Shown here in pieces: positions 45,858 to 59,240 of a stretch of DNA of 64,000 nucleotides (its first letter is position 1; each line of letters opens with the position of its first letter). The notes under the pieces were generated by a model, which was not told where the DNA came from, did not search any database, and worked only from the letters and a program-made list of their open reading frames with translations. Both the position numbers and the translations under genes were made by a program. Source of the stretch: Membranipora membranacea. Its lineage: Eukaryota; Bryozoa; Gymnolaemata; Cheilostomatida; Membraniporidae. The stretch lies in NCBI GenBank assembly GCA_914767715.1, contig OU612065.1, forward strand, positions 34,534,001 through 34,598,000. The letters run 5' to 3'.

Positions 45858-48418
45858 TTAAGCTTTGGGTTTGGCCACCACCTTTGGTTTGACTTTTCCT
45901 TTGCTTGCAGACTTTGCAACAGGCTTTGCAACCGGCTTTGCTACAGGCTTTTCTGCTGCCTTATGTTTCTCTATTGATTTTGTGCTTTTATGCCTTGTTT
46001 CATCAGTATTTGGCTGCAAAGATGTGTTTTCTGTCTTATTAGGAGTCACTTTCTCTATAGTATCTAGAGTCTCGACCTTATCCTCTTTTATTTTTGGAGT
46101 CACAGTTACCGGTGGATTTTGATCAGCTGCTGATGTTAAAGGCTGAGTTTCTGCCACCTTCGCTGGAGCAGGATGTTTATTATCCACCTTTGCTTGAGCA
46201 GGTTGTTTATTATCCACCTTTGCTGGAGCAGGTTGTGTATTATAAACCTTTGGTGTAGCTTTATTGCCTTCTTCTATAGGTGATTTTTTTATCACCTCTT
46301 TTGTAGGGCTTTTGTCTGTGTCAGAAAACGCTACGCTCTTGGAATTTGATTTGGCTTTTTTCGGTTTCTTCTTTTTATTGTGTTTCCTTTTACTGGCGAG
46401 CGTGTCGCTAGAGTTTACAGTTGGAAGTGTTGACGAGTTGGGGTCATAACCTTTGGCTGCCAGTCTTGTTTCTCTTATCTCTCTAGCTCTTGCTCTCGCT
46501 GCTCTAGCCTCTTCCTTTTCTAGAATCCAAGGTATCATATAGGTTATCAATGTAAAAATAAGTGATGCTGTGGAATGTCTTTATTAATTGATTGATCGTA
46601 TGGATAATGAAGGAATGGATTGGCGATGTGCTCATAGAAATCCCTATATGTTGTTGTTTTACCATTGAGTGGAAACTTATAACCAAATTTTCTATTTGGC
46701 AGTTTGTCCACCAAGGAAATGAGACTGCTAACAGAAATTAGCATTGAACATAAAAATTATCAGCAGAGCAAGAGGAAATTGTTTCGAAAAGGACCTTTTC
46801 CGTTTATCAGTCGCCAAACATAAATAGTGTAAAAAATAATGAATTCTGTTTATCTCACCTAGGTATGTACGCTGTGTCATCCGATCCAGATCTAGTTGTG
46901 ATTTGATTCTTGCGTTTCTCTGTCGGTTTTCTAATCTCATATTGTACATAGCGTATAAGGCTGGTAGTATAACCAAAATGGTGACCACCGCTACCACTCC
47001 GAGAATGACTTTCATGCCTGCACTGAGTGCACTGCTGTCAATTGGAATGTCTGGGTGTGTCTTACAAGTCCCTGTCGTTAGGTCACAGCCTAAAATATGA
47101 TTCTCATTTATTTTCAATTTACAACTATCAAAAAAAAATTTTTTTATGAGGATTGAGTTCTCACTAGTCATCAATATTGGTAGGGCTTCGGATCCATAGG
47201 CTTATATGGGTAGTGGTATATGAGACCTGTCCAGGCTGATTCTGTAAGATGATGATGGCATTACTTGTAAATTTTGATTATGATCAAAATAGTGAAGCCG
47301 GTTCCAGTATTTCCGATGTAGGATAGATTACCAGAGTACTTTACCCATCGTGCGTTGTCATGGCTTTGCAGGCGGTGGTGATGAAAATACTATTCCATCT
47401 TAGATTTTAGAAGATTTTTATGTTTTGGAATATAATCGATAATGTATTCTACATGCATAGAAATAAGAAGGCGACTTGGTCATGAAGTAATTTCTACTTA
47501 CCAAGTGCACAGGGGACATCACATTCACACTTGTCAATATTACAATATCCACCTTTACACCTAAAACAATACAGTAGGTAAGTATCATAGATAAGCATAT
47601 ATTACATATTACATAACATAGGACATAGATCAATCTCTCGAGCCACCAACTTCGATTACTTGAAGAGCCAGCTGCGTCATGGAGACTATCGTTTACTGGA
47701 ATTAAAATGAGTTTCGTTTTTAATCGAGTAGGGAGCACTGCAGGTATTATTTACTAACTGGAAGTCTCCGCAGGCTATAAGTTCACAGTGATCACCCAGT
47801 GTGTTGTTGGGACATATACAGCCTCCGTTATGACAAAGACCACTATTCATACAGTAATGTTCTGTTATCCTTCCATCAACTAATGTGAAAATACAAAAAT
47901 GGCATTGTGGAATATCATATCTGCAGAAGTGGCAGGTTATTGGCAAGGTTGGAAGAACTTACACTAATATTTTCCGTTCACCTTTGTGTGTTCATTTATC
48001 ATTATATTTTCAATTTAAGAGTATAAAATATTTCAAAATGAATTTCCCTGAAGGGTACAAAATTGTTGTTTCAATATAACCTTCATACCAAACTAGCGCA
48101 TAAACAACTTCGTTGAATAAAGTTATCATTAGGTTAAATTTCAAGTCAATATCAATCAGCGTAATACAGCTAACTGGAGAGACGTCTTACCTATGCAGTG
48201 GACCTCCCCACAGTCATCGCCTGTGTGCAGTGATGAGTTACGACAGAGACATTCGTTGACAGAACAGAAGGATCCCTGCTTACAGTTTGCTCTTGAACAG
48301 GCTGAGTGGGGAAAGCTACAGTTCCTTCCACTATAATGTCGCTGGCACATACATAGTTCCATTTTTCCACCATCGCTAGTTGCCTGCTCCTGGCAAACAC
48401 CATAATTCTGACATTCCA
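45858..48418 (-). CDS. EGF-repeat single-pass membrane protein with lysine-rich tail, 5' end missing
   Basis: Not recognised as a named gene. Exons 5' to 3': 48418-48191, 47879-47759, 47560-47502, 47089-46859, 46519-45858; all phases agree, about 432 residues seen. The first part is cysteine-rich with EGF-like modules (CQNYGVCQEQ...CMCQRHYSGRNC, CKQGSFCSVNECLC, CMNSGLCHNGGCICPNNTLGDHC, CKGGYCNIDKCEC). A membrane segment follows (VILGVVAVVTILVILPALY), then a juxtamembrane basic helix (RLENRQRNARIKSQLD, EEARAARARAREIRETR). The last 200 residues are charged and disordered: a basic cluster KRKHNKKKKPKKAK, three PA(P/Q)AKV repeats and a KPVAKPVAKPVAK run ending KPKA. The donor at 47759 (CA|GTTAGT) was chosen by phase. 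A signal-peptide exon must lie to the right of 48418 but was not found. Type I membrane topology is inferred. Confidence 0.75.
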
Positions 48419-49791
48419 CTGTGCAAATCAAAAGCAGCACTGCCAATTAACTAGCTAGCCATAGCCTGGCCTGAACGCAGAGGAAAGTCTGTTTGGATCA
48501 GGACAATGAATGCAGGAGTAGATCAATTATTAGAGTAGCCAGAGGCAGAAACAGTGGGCATGAATAGTCACCATAGACTTAATAATGTTATTTAGTCTAT
48601 GGTAGTCACTAGTCAGACTCAGAAGTCATCCAAGCCTCAATTTGACTGGCAAAAGAGAGAGAAGCAAAACACCGTATATGCACCTCGCTGGGCCCATTTA
48701 TTTATTTTGTCATTGTCAAGGGGTGTCGTTATGCTATGACAGTCTAGATGAGATTATAAAAGAAAAGAAATTGAAGAAAATAGAAACTAACTAACTCATG
48801 GTGTGAGTAGTTGAGGGTTTAAAGAAAAATTGTGGTGGTCAGGTAGAATGCTTTTATATCAACATTATTGTTTTGGGTACAGTTTCACTTGCCCTATGCT
48901 GTTTTACTTCACAAAATATGACCACTCAAATTTTAAAAATTGTTACAAGATAATAGCAGAACTTTGAGTCTGTTGCCTATAACCTGTTCTCAATGATATC
49001 GGCCAATATATAATGAGAACTTGAATAAGCAGATCCAAACGCTCTTAAGCAATGTTAGGGGGGAGTTGGAGGTAAGCTTAGTCAAGGATTGGATGTGGAT
49101 GACGCAATAACTGGACACCCAGTTTTTATGAAACGTCGGCAGCATATGGTTCTATGGTATACACAGGAATAACAGACAGCCTATCAGGTCAAACCAATGG
49201 TTTGATGAGTGGGTGATTTACGAGGAAGACACTTTGATAATGTGAATGTCTAACTGGTTTGACCAAGGATAGCTCCCCAAATCCCTAGATCCAGACCATT
49301 TGCTCAAACTAAGGAAGATCTCACATACCCTACCGCAGCTGTACAGTCATTACCATAGCCCCGTTGAAGGAGACCACATGAATGGCAAATTTATAGCTAC
49401 CTTTTTTCCAGTTATCTATCTTCCAATCACCTACCTCCATTAGGGGTGCAGCGATCTGTTTCGGATCTGGCTTGACATGACTGCTGAAAAATTAGAACTA
49501 AAAATAGGATGCTGAAGAATTGAACTGCCATATCCTAGCTCAATGCCGAGCATCCATGTGGGTTAATAATATACAGGTCGCTGCTATGTGTAGTACTTTA
49601 AACCAGAAAGCTGACCATTGTTCACCTTGAGCGCAACAAACTTGACATTATGATCCTTTTTCTTACAATTGCTGGCGAGGACATTATACAACTAGCAAAA
49701 GTTGCAAGGGCTACTTGAACATCCGGAGACGCCTAGAACAGTCTTCCTGACAAAATGTTAGCTCTTCAAAATTATTGATCTCGTTTCACAG
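48419..49791. other. Gene-poor DNA right of the EGF-membrane gene
   Basis: No exon could be supported. The missing 5' exon(s) of the minus-strand EGF-membrane gene are expected here or further right. Confidence 0.4.
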
Positions 49792-51215
49792 GATACCAAG
49801 ACCAAGACCCCAAGACACCAAGACCCTTAGCCAAAGGTAAGAAAGCAGACTATAAGATGCATCGTTCTACAATAGTGAAATTAAATATATCAGTTCAACT
49901 AATTGGAAGATCATGTCAGAGCTGATAAAAGTGTCAATACAAAGAACTGAGAAAAAAAGACCGAAATGTTTAGAATTGTTGAGGAGATTAGTATTAAAGG
50001 GGAAACAGTTTTGGCACATTTTTGCGCAGCGTTTGTCTACAAAAGATGGTCAGCGAGTGGAAATTTTACCCAGAAATCTTAAAATACTTTCAATCCTTAT
50101 GAAAGACCACTCAAAACAATGGTCTACTTCTGCTCTGTCATCTTGACACTACATGGATGGAAAAGTCTTCGAAGATTTACTCTACCACAAACAGAGCTTA
50201 TATACATTTTTCAAGGTTTTCCAGCTAAATTAGCCTCAACTGACTTGACTGCATAAATTGCTCAAAAATGGTTGTGTAAATGTTAAACCTTAAATAACCA
50301 AAATTTCAATCGCAAGTACACCACACAGGATTTTCATGGCTCAACATCATCCTGGACTGCAGTACTATTGAATTGGCTAGGGCCTGAATTTTCATCAGTC
50401 ATGTTATTAATAAATTGTTTTGGAGAACCAGTTCAACAAATTGGCCTGATTTAATTACAGATAGGTCTATTACCTATAAAGGACCATGGCGATTGTCAAT
50501 GACATTGATATGCTTTCCTGCATGGTGAGATCGAGCACCTAGGATTTTACGACATTTGAGCCGTCACAAAAATTTACCGTACATACTTTCTGTACACAGT
50601 CTCTGCCATCACAAATGTAACCATCTGATATGTTCTAATATAACTGTGCCTTGAAAAATTGTATAAAACTCTACCATGTATGTTTCAATATAGATAGCCT
50701 GTACCATTTACGAAATTGCACACTCTTGACGCTTGAGCAAGCAATTACCGTTTATGGGTAACTGTAGGTTGCATGAACCAATAAGCCTAATGGTTTCCAG
50801 GCGGGTGATCCTAATGGCAGATAAGGAACAAAAGGCTTTAGCCCAAAATTCAGCCACAGGACTGTGCGATTTGAAAACAGTCAATATTGGCGGGTCAGTT
50901 TGATCAATGTTCATTGGTCCGATGCATGACACTGATGTCTTATTACCTTTGACAGGTTTTTGTTCTTTTGTTACGGTGTAAGTCAAACAAGAGTTGATTA
51001 ATTATATAAAGAAGACTGACATCTGCTGGTTTTCCGTTTGCAGACGCTTGGCGGCGAGATCAGCTCGAGGTGACAATGAAGATATAAGAGTTCTTCCGCC
51101 TCGTAAAACCTGCAAAGACGAATGTGAACAGCAGTCAGATGACGATAATGGCGCGGGTATAGGGAACTTCGTAGTGAACACGGATATGCCAGAGCATGCT
51201 TATAACGACTTTTAA
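49792..51215 (+). CDS. Two candidate terminal exons of an unrecognised plus-strand gene
   Basis: Exon candidates 49792-49836 (TTTCACAG before, GTAAGA after) and 51044-51215 (TTTTCCGTTTGCAG before, ending in TAA) join in phase. They would read IPRPRPQDTKTLSQ then RRLAARSARGDNEDIRVLPP, a short Cys/acidic stretch, and MPEHAYNDF at the end. The second exon is the better supported: strong acceptor, 57 open codons and a balanced charged composition. The first is a short CCAAGAC-type repeat and may be chance. The peptide looks like a cytoplasmic or disordered C-terminal tail; no family was recognised. Upstream exons were not found. It could also be intronic sequence of a larger gene. Confidence 0.3.
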
Positions 51216-54200
51216 CAAGGGCATAGGGTATTGGAAACTTTCCAGGAGTGACTTATCAGAGTTAGCGTAGCATAAAAAATGTCTGACATGCCGAATTTTA
51301 TTAAAATGCGTAACTGAAGGCTGCAGCTATGAAAACTTGAATCATCTCTACACAGAAGCAAAGGAGACGAGAAGGGGGCATCGTTGAACAAACGGTCGTG
51401 TAGGATGGCTGCCTCGGCATTACTGGGTCATGTCAGCTGTTTGCGTCGCTTGACATGTCACCGCTGCACACTCATACTGCTAAAAGCTAACCAGCTGGTA
51501 AACTACAAAATGACTTAATGAGCTTAACAATATGGATTCAAACAGGCTGGCAACAGAAAAAGATGAGGATACCGCGCCAGTCTGACCCATCATACCTTGG
51601 CAATTAACAGGAGAGCAACCGAGAAAATAAATTTAGAAAAGAAACATTCAGTTGTGCCAGAGTAAAAGCAATGACTCACTAAAAAATTTGCTGGGTAAGG
51701 ATGTAAAGAACTACTCTACTTTAAATGCACTGTAGTCGGCCAAGCTAGGATTATCAATGAGCCAGGTGATGGCTCTTGTTAGTGCGGCGGTATAGTAGAG
51801 GAGAAAATGGATGTGTAATAGCGGTCTATTTAGGGCCATTGGTGTGGGGTAAATATTATGCAACTGATATATGTTTTCAATATTCACCTCCATGCTAATG
51901 TCCTTTAAAGGACAAAACTGGGCTTCAGTACGCAGCGCAAAATGACATTGAGAATAATATGCTTCAAGAGAAAATATAAACAGTTTACTGCTCTTATCTG
52001 CCTAACTTAACTGGGCTGTCACTTGGTCTCTCAACACGGGCGGACAGGCTGCCTCACTGACAACAATCTGTTAGCGAAAGTATATGATGCAAACAATAGA
52101 AACCTGTACCATTGCAGCCAACAGATGACATAATACAATCATCATCACAATAAAGACTGAGAACAACATTTAGGTTGGTGGGAATAAATGTTGTCATGGC
52201 GGTTTGCTGAGATCTTTCAAATGCACATGTAAATATACACTTTCAGGGAGAATCGCATAATTATTGATCTCTCAGCATAATAATAAGGGTCCGTAGACTT
52301 TGGTTCACTTTTAGTTTTAACGAATTCAAATACAGATAAAACCTTGATTGCTTTCTATCAGAGGAAAAGAAAGGAAATTGCTTTTGTGATCTGTGAGAGA
52401 AGATAATTGTGTTCTGCAGTGTATGTTCTACTAGATTACATTTTTAATTAATTTTCACCAATCAAAGGCACAGTTTTATTACTTCAGAGTATATTCTTAA
52501 AGCTTCATTCAAACATTTTCTTTGGCACGTAATGGAAAACATCTGTCCAGGATGATATTGCTTACAAAATAAAATAGTGTTTATATAAACAGTGCTGATC
52601 GAGGTTCTTGACTAGAAAAATATGCCTAAAAGAAAATGCCCATTCTTTCAAAGAACACTGTAGGTTCTTTATGAATGTCCTTTGAATGCTAATTATTTTG
52701 CAAAACTCATGTAACATGTAATATAAATATAAAGTAATTCAGAAAGATTGACATTTGAAGCATCAACAGAATACCTAGTTTTCTTTTGCTCTAATCATAA
52801 GTGATAATAAAACCTGGGGCTTTGTACACAGCAGCAGGGATAACCAGCCCTAGGTTATCTTACATTTTTTTCCCGGATGTTTGGTGATACTGATTTCTAT
52901 GATTGCACTCTGATCTATTGCACCAGCAACTTCCCTCTTACTCACTGATTGTTTTATTATAATATGGGATCAAACTTTCATCTGCTTACATACACTGGTC
53001 ACAATTGCATTCTATATTTCGATGACAACGAAAATGTACATAATAATCATAATATGTACATCTTATAGTTTTGTAATAAATTTTAACGATTATAAATAAT
53101 CATTTTTTAGGCATGTATAGATGGATATATTGCTTGTCACATGATGATTTTCATATGGAGCACCTTTGTAGTGAAAAAGCCAGAGATGCACAGATAATTT
53201 GATATTTTGAGCCATTCAGGAACAGTGAATGATTACACGGATACCATCAGGATCAGGCGCCTCAACCTGCATGCTGCAGATAATGAAAAATTGTGAGTCA
53301 GTTTCCAAGATGATGATTTGAGATGAGTTTGTGAACCAAACAGCCTCACAGTTACAATATCAAAACCAGCAAAAGATTATAGTAGTGTGTGATATGTTAT
53401 TCCGAATGGAAATATACAAAATTGGAAACAGATAATTAGCCTAGCCTGCCCAGGCTATTATTAGCCTAAACAATTAATGCTCCGCAAGTTGAGAGCCATT
53501 CTGATGAGCACTGAACTCATGATAAATAGATCAGACAGATGGAAATAATGAGAGAAAATGACAAATTTCAGATTTTTAATTGTGATGTTCAGATAATGAT
53601 TTCCTTTCCAAATATGGCTGATCGAATTTTGAAACAGCTCATTTGATGAATTTGTTATGTGGCTGTGATGTGACAAGGCTAGTTGTTAATTGTAACTATA
53701 CTTGGTGAGACAGACACATACATCCACTTATTGTGTTGTGATTAATAACCTTTTTTTGCTATTCCTTTTTGGTGTCGATATTTTCTTATCGGTTTTCTAT
53801 CATTTCAATAGTAAGGTGTTTTCCAAAGAGTGCCTAGTGCTGGGAAAAAAATGAAGAAAACCATCAAGAGAATGAAAATAATGATACACTTGATTGCATT
53901 GATTCAGAATACGGTCATTTAAATGACTATGGAAAAGGTAGTGACATATTTAGAAAAAAAAGAATACATCTTATGTAACTAACATAAGACCAGACAGGGG
54001 ACAAAGTTGGCAGCGCTGGAGAGCTTAAGTTTTTAGCTTAGCTGCACCATTTCACAGCCATCTCCATCATACTGTTTAGTAAGAAACAGAAGTTTGGACT
54101 GCCCCTAAAGGGGGACGCAAGGTGCCCTTAATCCTCATACTGAGAATGTGATACATCCTAGAAAGCTTAAATGCATCCTAGATTTGAGGCTATTAAATAC

Positions 54201-56143
54201 CTTGAACTGGGTGTGCAGCAAGCTGCCAAAGCTGAAATTGGCACTAATCGGCCATTGGCAGTGGCCTTTTGATCTTAGCCAATAGGTCAAGAAAATATCT
54301 CCATCATATGCCAAATGAGTTTTGTCAGGAGTAGTCCCTCAATTACAGGGGGTGCTGAATATTGGTGCGGATACTATTTTCTTTGAAGCATTTGTCAAGT
54401 TTGCCTAAAACTAAAAGCATCCATGAAATTAAACCAATTTATGTATTCTTTATCAGGTACGGAGATCAATCAAGATTATTTTAGTAGGGTCTAATTCGTT
54501 TGCATTTTAAAAACAAAATACAGTTCCGGTTTGAATGTAGACAAAAGAGATGAAGAAAACTTTTGATTTCAATATTGAGTTTTCATCAAGTTGAGTAGCT
54601 CATTGCACTTCTGGTCATGACAGTAATCATTGCTACCTATTCACAAGCAGAAGGAAATTGAAGTCCTCTTCAAGGCCTGAATTGATGACAACAGTTTCTC
54701 ATAAATTTTAGTCCACCATTGATCATTTCACATAGATTACTGTTCCTTTTGAGACCTCTCAACTAGATTAAATTTTGCATATACTCTTTTCAATTAAAAT
54801 CTCTTATTTTTGTTTAAATCGAGCAACAATTCACATGTTCTTTCACTCAAGAGTGAGATACGAAGGAAGTTATTAATACACACACACATAAAATATGCAT
54901 AGTGCAGCAACCATGTTTAGCTTGTACGGAGAAGCCACTAGACAATACTTCATAAGTATTCTCATAATCACATACAGAGCTAATAATACACTTGGTAAGT
55001 CATTCAGCTTTAAAAAAAGGTTTGCTGCAAACTGGAATCATGAGCAATATAAAATACGATGTAATACAATTCATGATATAATATAATATTCTATATTATA
55101 ATTTAAATGATAGTGGATATGCTTTCTATAACTGCTTGAGTTGGTAAGGGCTAATTTTCTGGTGACAAATTCTCTGCCTTGTCTAGCCTTTTCCAGCTTT
55201 GTCCATGTCGCTTTTGGGTTTTGCATAAATATTACTTGAACAGTTTTTCTGATTGGTCCAGTTAATTTTAGAAGATTTTGTGCTCTCCAGACACCAATAA
55301 ATAAACATCTAATAAACGTCCCTGTTATAATGGCTCATCACACTTAAGGATCATAGGACATTATTAAACTAATAATAATGTCACCACAAAAGCCGTCAGT
55401 TTATTCAAAATTCATTCTTCCAAACATTATTTTTCCCAGATAACATGATAATAGTTTTCCTGTCAACTTACTATTGATGTATTTTCTTTTTCTCTTTTCA
55501 GGGCTAATATTGTAAAACATTCTTTGAGAATGAAAATTATGCCGCCAATAAAGTATTAAAAAAAAAGTTACACCGGTCAGTATTTAGGTAACTTCTGAAA
55601 ACATAATTCATATGAGTTCACTTCACATAATTGGCTGTAGATAATTTGAAAGTGAAATTATGAAAGAGCAATTTTGAATTGAATAGATAAGACGTATTTT
55701 TGCCAGTTTCTGAGTTGATTTTTGAAACAAAAGTTGATTGGAGATGTGTATCACATAATTCTACATTTCAAATTTGTGTACTTTCAGACCTGTTTCAGGA
55801 TCATCAATTATATTCAGTATAAAACTATCTCTGGTTGGTCCAAGATAATTATTTGGTTATTTAATACCAAGAAAGCACAGTTCTGTGATCAATGAACACA
55901 TTCAACTAATTTCACGAAAGAAAAGATGATTTTTTTTGTAAATTTAAATAAAAAGCTAATTTTAATTTTGGTAATCAAAAGGTGATTTTGTAAGTGAAGA
56001 TCATTAAATTCTGTTAATAAATAATCCTGTTTATATTTCAGTGTCATCTATTTCTCTTTGGCAAGATTAAACAATTTTTCGACTTACAGTCAGGTAAATA
56101 GTATGCACTGCAAATTCACAAGCTCACATTACTCATATTTCAG
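51216..56143. other. Nearly 5 kb of gene-poor, AT-rich DNA
   Basis: I see no exon with both splice signals and plausible protein. The first exon(s) and signal peptide of the plus-strand pentraxin-PAN gene, and perhaps those of the minus-strand EGF gene, may be hidden here. Open frames are short and biased to Phe/Ile/Lys/Asn as expected of AT-rich noncoding DNA. Confidence 0.5.
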
Positions 56144-59100
56144 GTATGACTGTACCTGTGTACACTCAGGAGAATACTACAGACGCGTTCCTCTACACAA
56201 CAGGACTGCCAGCCATGGAAAGATTCTCAGTTTGTTTTTGGATGTTTGGTGTTCCTGATGACGATGATCGCAAGGAGGATGCGTTATTCAGCATTGCTGT
56301 GCCAGGTCAGTTATTTAAGAAGTTTAATTCTTGTGGGATGAAATTTAATCGACACAAATATTCCTTGTAGGCAGTTTTCCAAACTGCTCTCCAAGAATGT
56401 TTTCTCCATATTAAGTACTGTAACACCACTTTTCCGTGTGGATTTTGAGTTGTCACCTCTTATTTCCCCTCAAAAATCCTTCCGTTTCCATGATATGAGA
56501 TTGAGTTGAAACTTCAAAAACACATCTGCGCTCAGCCACGCCAGCTCGTCCTAGTTTGGTTAACTCTGCTGAAACTGAGTCTTCGGGCACAGCTCCATCT
56601 AGTTGACATTTCCATGGTGCGCACAACTCGGCTCTTGGCATAGTTCTTCCTCATGAAAACACAGAGGAAAATAGCGTTAAAATGGATTCGTTTGGAAAAG
56701 CAGCTATTGTATAATAGAATGCCTTTCAGATAAGGTATCTGCATCATATTTCAAAGCGATAGGGGTTTGAAAGTTCGCCATTTAAAAATTTGAGTGACAA
56801 AAATCTTTGACAGAAACGAAGGTAAAAAATTGAGATTCTATCTAACACCAAATTTATTTTCGGAAACACGTCCCCCACGATTTTTTGATGGTACAGCGCA
56901 GATGTTGATTTTTACCTATAATATTATAGTACCTAAATGGAGAGAGCGTAAATCTCAAAGACCAGTTTGGATCATAGTTAATTCAAATGTTCTTGTTGTG
57001 TGAATATAAAGCCAAAATTTGATGGCTGGTTTTTTGATGATTTGTGATAATTTTGCGCAAACTTCAAATAGTCAACATGCTATCAATGGTGAAAACCTGA
57101 GAGTACCAATGTGAATTGCCGCAAAACCAAGCAAAATTAGAACTGTCTTCTCCTGCCACTGAGACACACCAACCCCCCAGGCCAAACACTATCTGTGAGG
57201 TTCAATATTATGAAAATAAGGCTATAATCATCTATCTGGTATTTCAGGTGCCCCGAATGAGTTCTATTTGAATTTTCCTGCGGGTAACAAAGGACTGAGA
57301 GTGAAACAAGCTGATTCCTCAGGATTCTTTCCTGAAGAAAATTCGACATCTCTTGATGCAAGATTCCTGGGCTGGAAACAGCATTGCTTCAGCATGGCAT
57401 GCGGACAAATGTTCAAAGTGAGTTCAGCTCATTTTCTCATTATTTCATAATGATAAATTCCCCAATTCCAATTTCACAATTTTGACTGATATGCAGAATC
57501 TTGTTGAACCCATAGACATATAAATAGTATTTATATGTTTATGGTTGAACCTCAAAACACTAGCTACGAAATCAGCAGATGACCAAACTATACAATCATA
57601 GCTAGCAACTTAATCAGCTGTTTGTGTTTGCACCCCCAAAAATAATTAGAACAAGTTTTTTCCATCTGCGGTGGCGAAGGGATATTGTCAAAGTCAGGCG
57701 CCGCCTCGTTACTTGACTTTTGTCACCACCACCACAGAGGGAACAAACTTGTTCTATAAAATAATCAGACAAATCCAAAAATTTGAATCAACAATTAATT
57801 TCATTACATTACTTCAGTGGTACACTAGATCGTCTGAGCCTGGCTCAGAGATAATGTTGTGGAATTCTATAGAGGTGGGAGGAGAAATGATACGTCCAAA
57901 CGGGTCTCTGGTCTTTCTTCAGGATCAGGACAAACATGACGGTAATAGTCAACGTGAGTTAGAATATTAAAGATTGACTTCAGCATCATTGGAATGAAAT
58001 AGACTGCCAATAAAAGTGTTCAAGAAAAAAGAAATTTTTATCTCAAACTTTATCGAAATTTTCCTGGAAACAATACGTATTGCGATAAAACAATTCAATC
58101 AATGCAATCAATGCAATCAATTCAATCAATGCAATCAATTCGATCACCTGGATCACTGCGATCATGGTATCATATGCAACGAGGAATCAATAGAACATGC
58201 TCTGATATCTCCATGAGGAATTACGCTGAGTTATATGTACCTCTTATTTTGTTTGTTTCCAATTGTAGTGGGAGGCTTCATGATTTCAGAAACCATAGAG
58301 GCGAGGATAGCATTGTTCAGTATGTGGGACTACGAGCTGACATATGAGGAGTTCCGGGATGTCAACTGTCTCACTAATGGTAACCTGCTGAATATGGATG
58401 ATCTCTCTATAATGGGTCCGGCGAATCTCACATTAGAAGATGTACCATGTGCATCAGGTATAAGGGCTTATACTAAAGTTGTGTTCAACTGTTTCTCATG
58501 AAAATTCATAAAGCTCTGTTAACGTTAATCACACTCATTATGCACTGTTTTTATTCAGCATAATAAGCCACCATTTCTGTCAACACCAACTCTCATAATT
58601 TATACATGGATCTAGTTAACATAATATCAGAAATAAGTTAGCTTGGTGGGAGGAGCAAACATTGTTTCCTTGAGGGTGGATGAAAAGCAGTCTTACTTCT
58701 AGGCAGCATTGCAACAGCAACTCCCAGAACCCAAATAGATCAGTTTCAATGACCGTATAAAGCTAGGTTTTAGGGAGGATGTCTAGAGTCTGATACTATA
58801 TTGGAGGAGGTTCTGGGAGCTATGGAATGTGGGATTTTTTGTTAAACATTACCTGACATGTCATGTTACACAATTTGAAATGGTGTGAAATCCTAATTTT
58901 CTGGATAGAACTATATCTCGCATAACTATCAGAAGACAGACCGTTGCACGTGCTCATTAATATCTGATGCTATTTTGTAGTTACCAGGCCAGAGATGAGC
59001 GACAAACATGGAGTGATATTCAAGAAATTGGGTCATTACAATCTACAAGGTTGTAAAATCATGAGTATTCAGGCTGTCTCCAAAATTTTGAGGTGTGTTT

Positions 59101-59240
59101 CCTACTGCGCAGCTAACACAGATTGCTTCTCAGTCAACTACTATCAACCTGACGGAACCTGCATGTTGAATGGCTATAACAATATGCTTTCGATAGATAA
59201 TATAGATGCAAATTACACCCACTACTCACTATTATTATAA
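56144..59240 (+). CDS. Pentraxin-like domain fused to a PAN/apple domain, 5' end missing
   Basis: A probably secreted recognition protein. Exons 56144-56305, 57248-57417, 57818-57953, 58269-58457 and 58981-59240 are in phase and give about 305 codons. Exons 1-4 follow the pentraxin beta-sandwich: FSVCFWMF, ALFSIAVPGAPNEFYL, the H-x-C segment WKQHCFSMAC, NGSLVFLQDQD (compare the QxQD calcium-site strand of CRP) and GGF..ETIEARIALFSMWDYEL with EEFRDVNC. The two cysteines in FSVC and QHC fit the conserved pentraxin disulphide. Exon 5 is a PAN/apple-like module with cysteines in LQGCK, LRCVSYC, TDCFSV and GTCMLN, ending at TAA. The signal peptide exon was not found. Calcium and ligand binding are inferred from fold, not shown. 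Confidence 0.78.
58093..58165. repeat. 9-bp tandem repeat (CAATCAATG) in an intron
   Basis: About five CAATCAAT(G/T) units decay into CGATCACCT/GGATCACTG/CGATCATGG units of the same period. It lies in the intron before the last pentraxin exon. A short open frame across it is a by-product of the repeat. Confidence 0.85.

Noticed and set aside
49913-50146. Plus-strand open frame of 77 codons
   Set aside because: Lys/Arg-rich frame without splice links, family or start context; could be a repeat fragment but is not supported as a gene.
53461-53676. Minus-strand open frame of 71 codons in the gene-poor region
   Set aside because: AT-rich, His/Asn/Ile-biased peptide with no splice signals or family.
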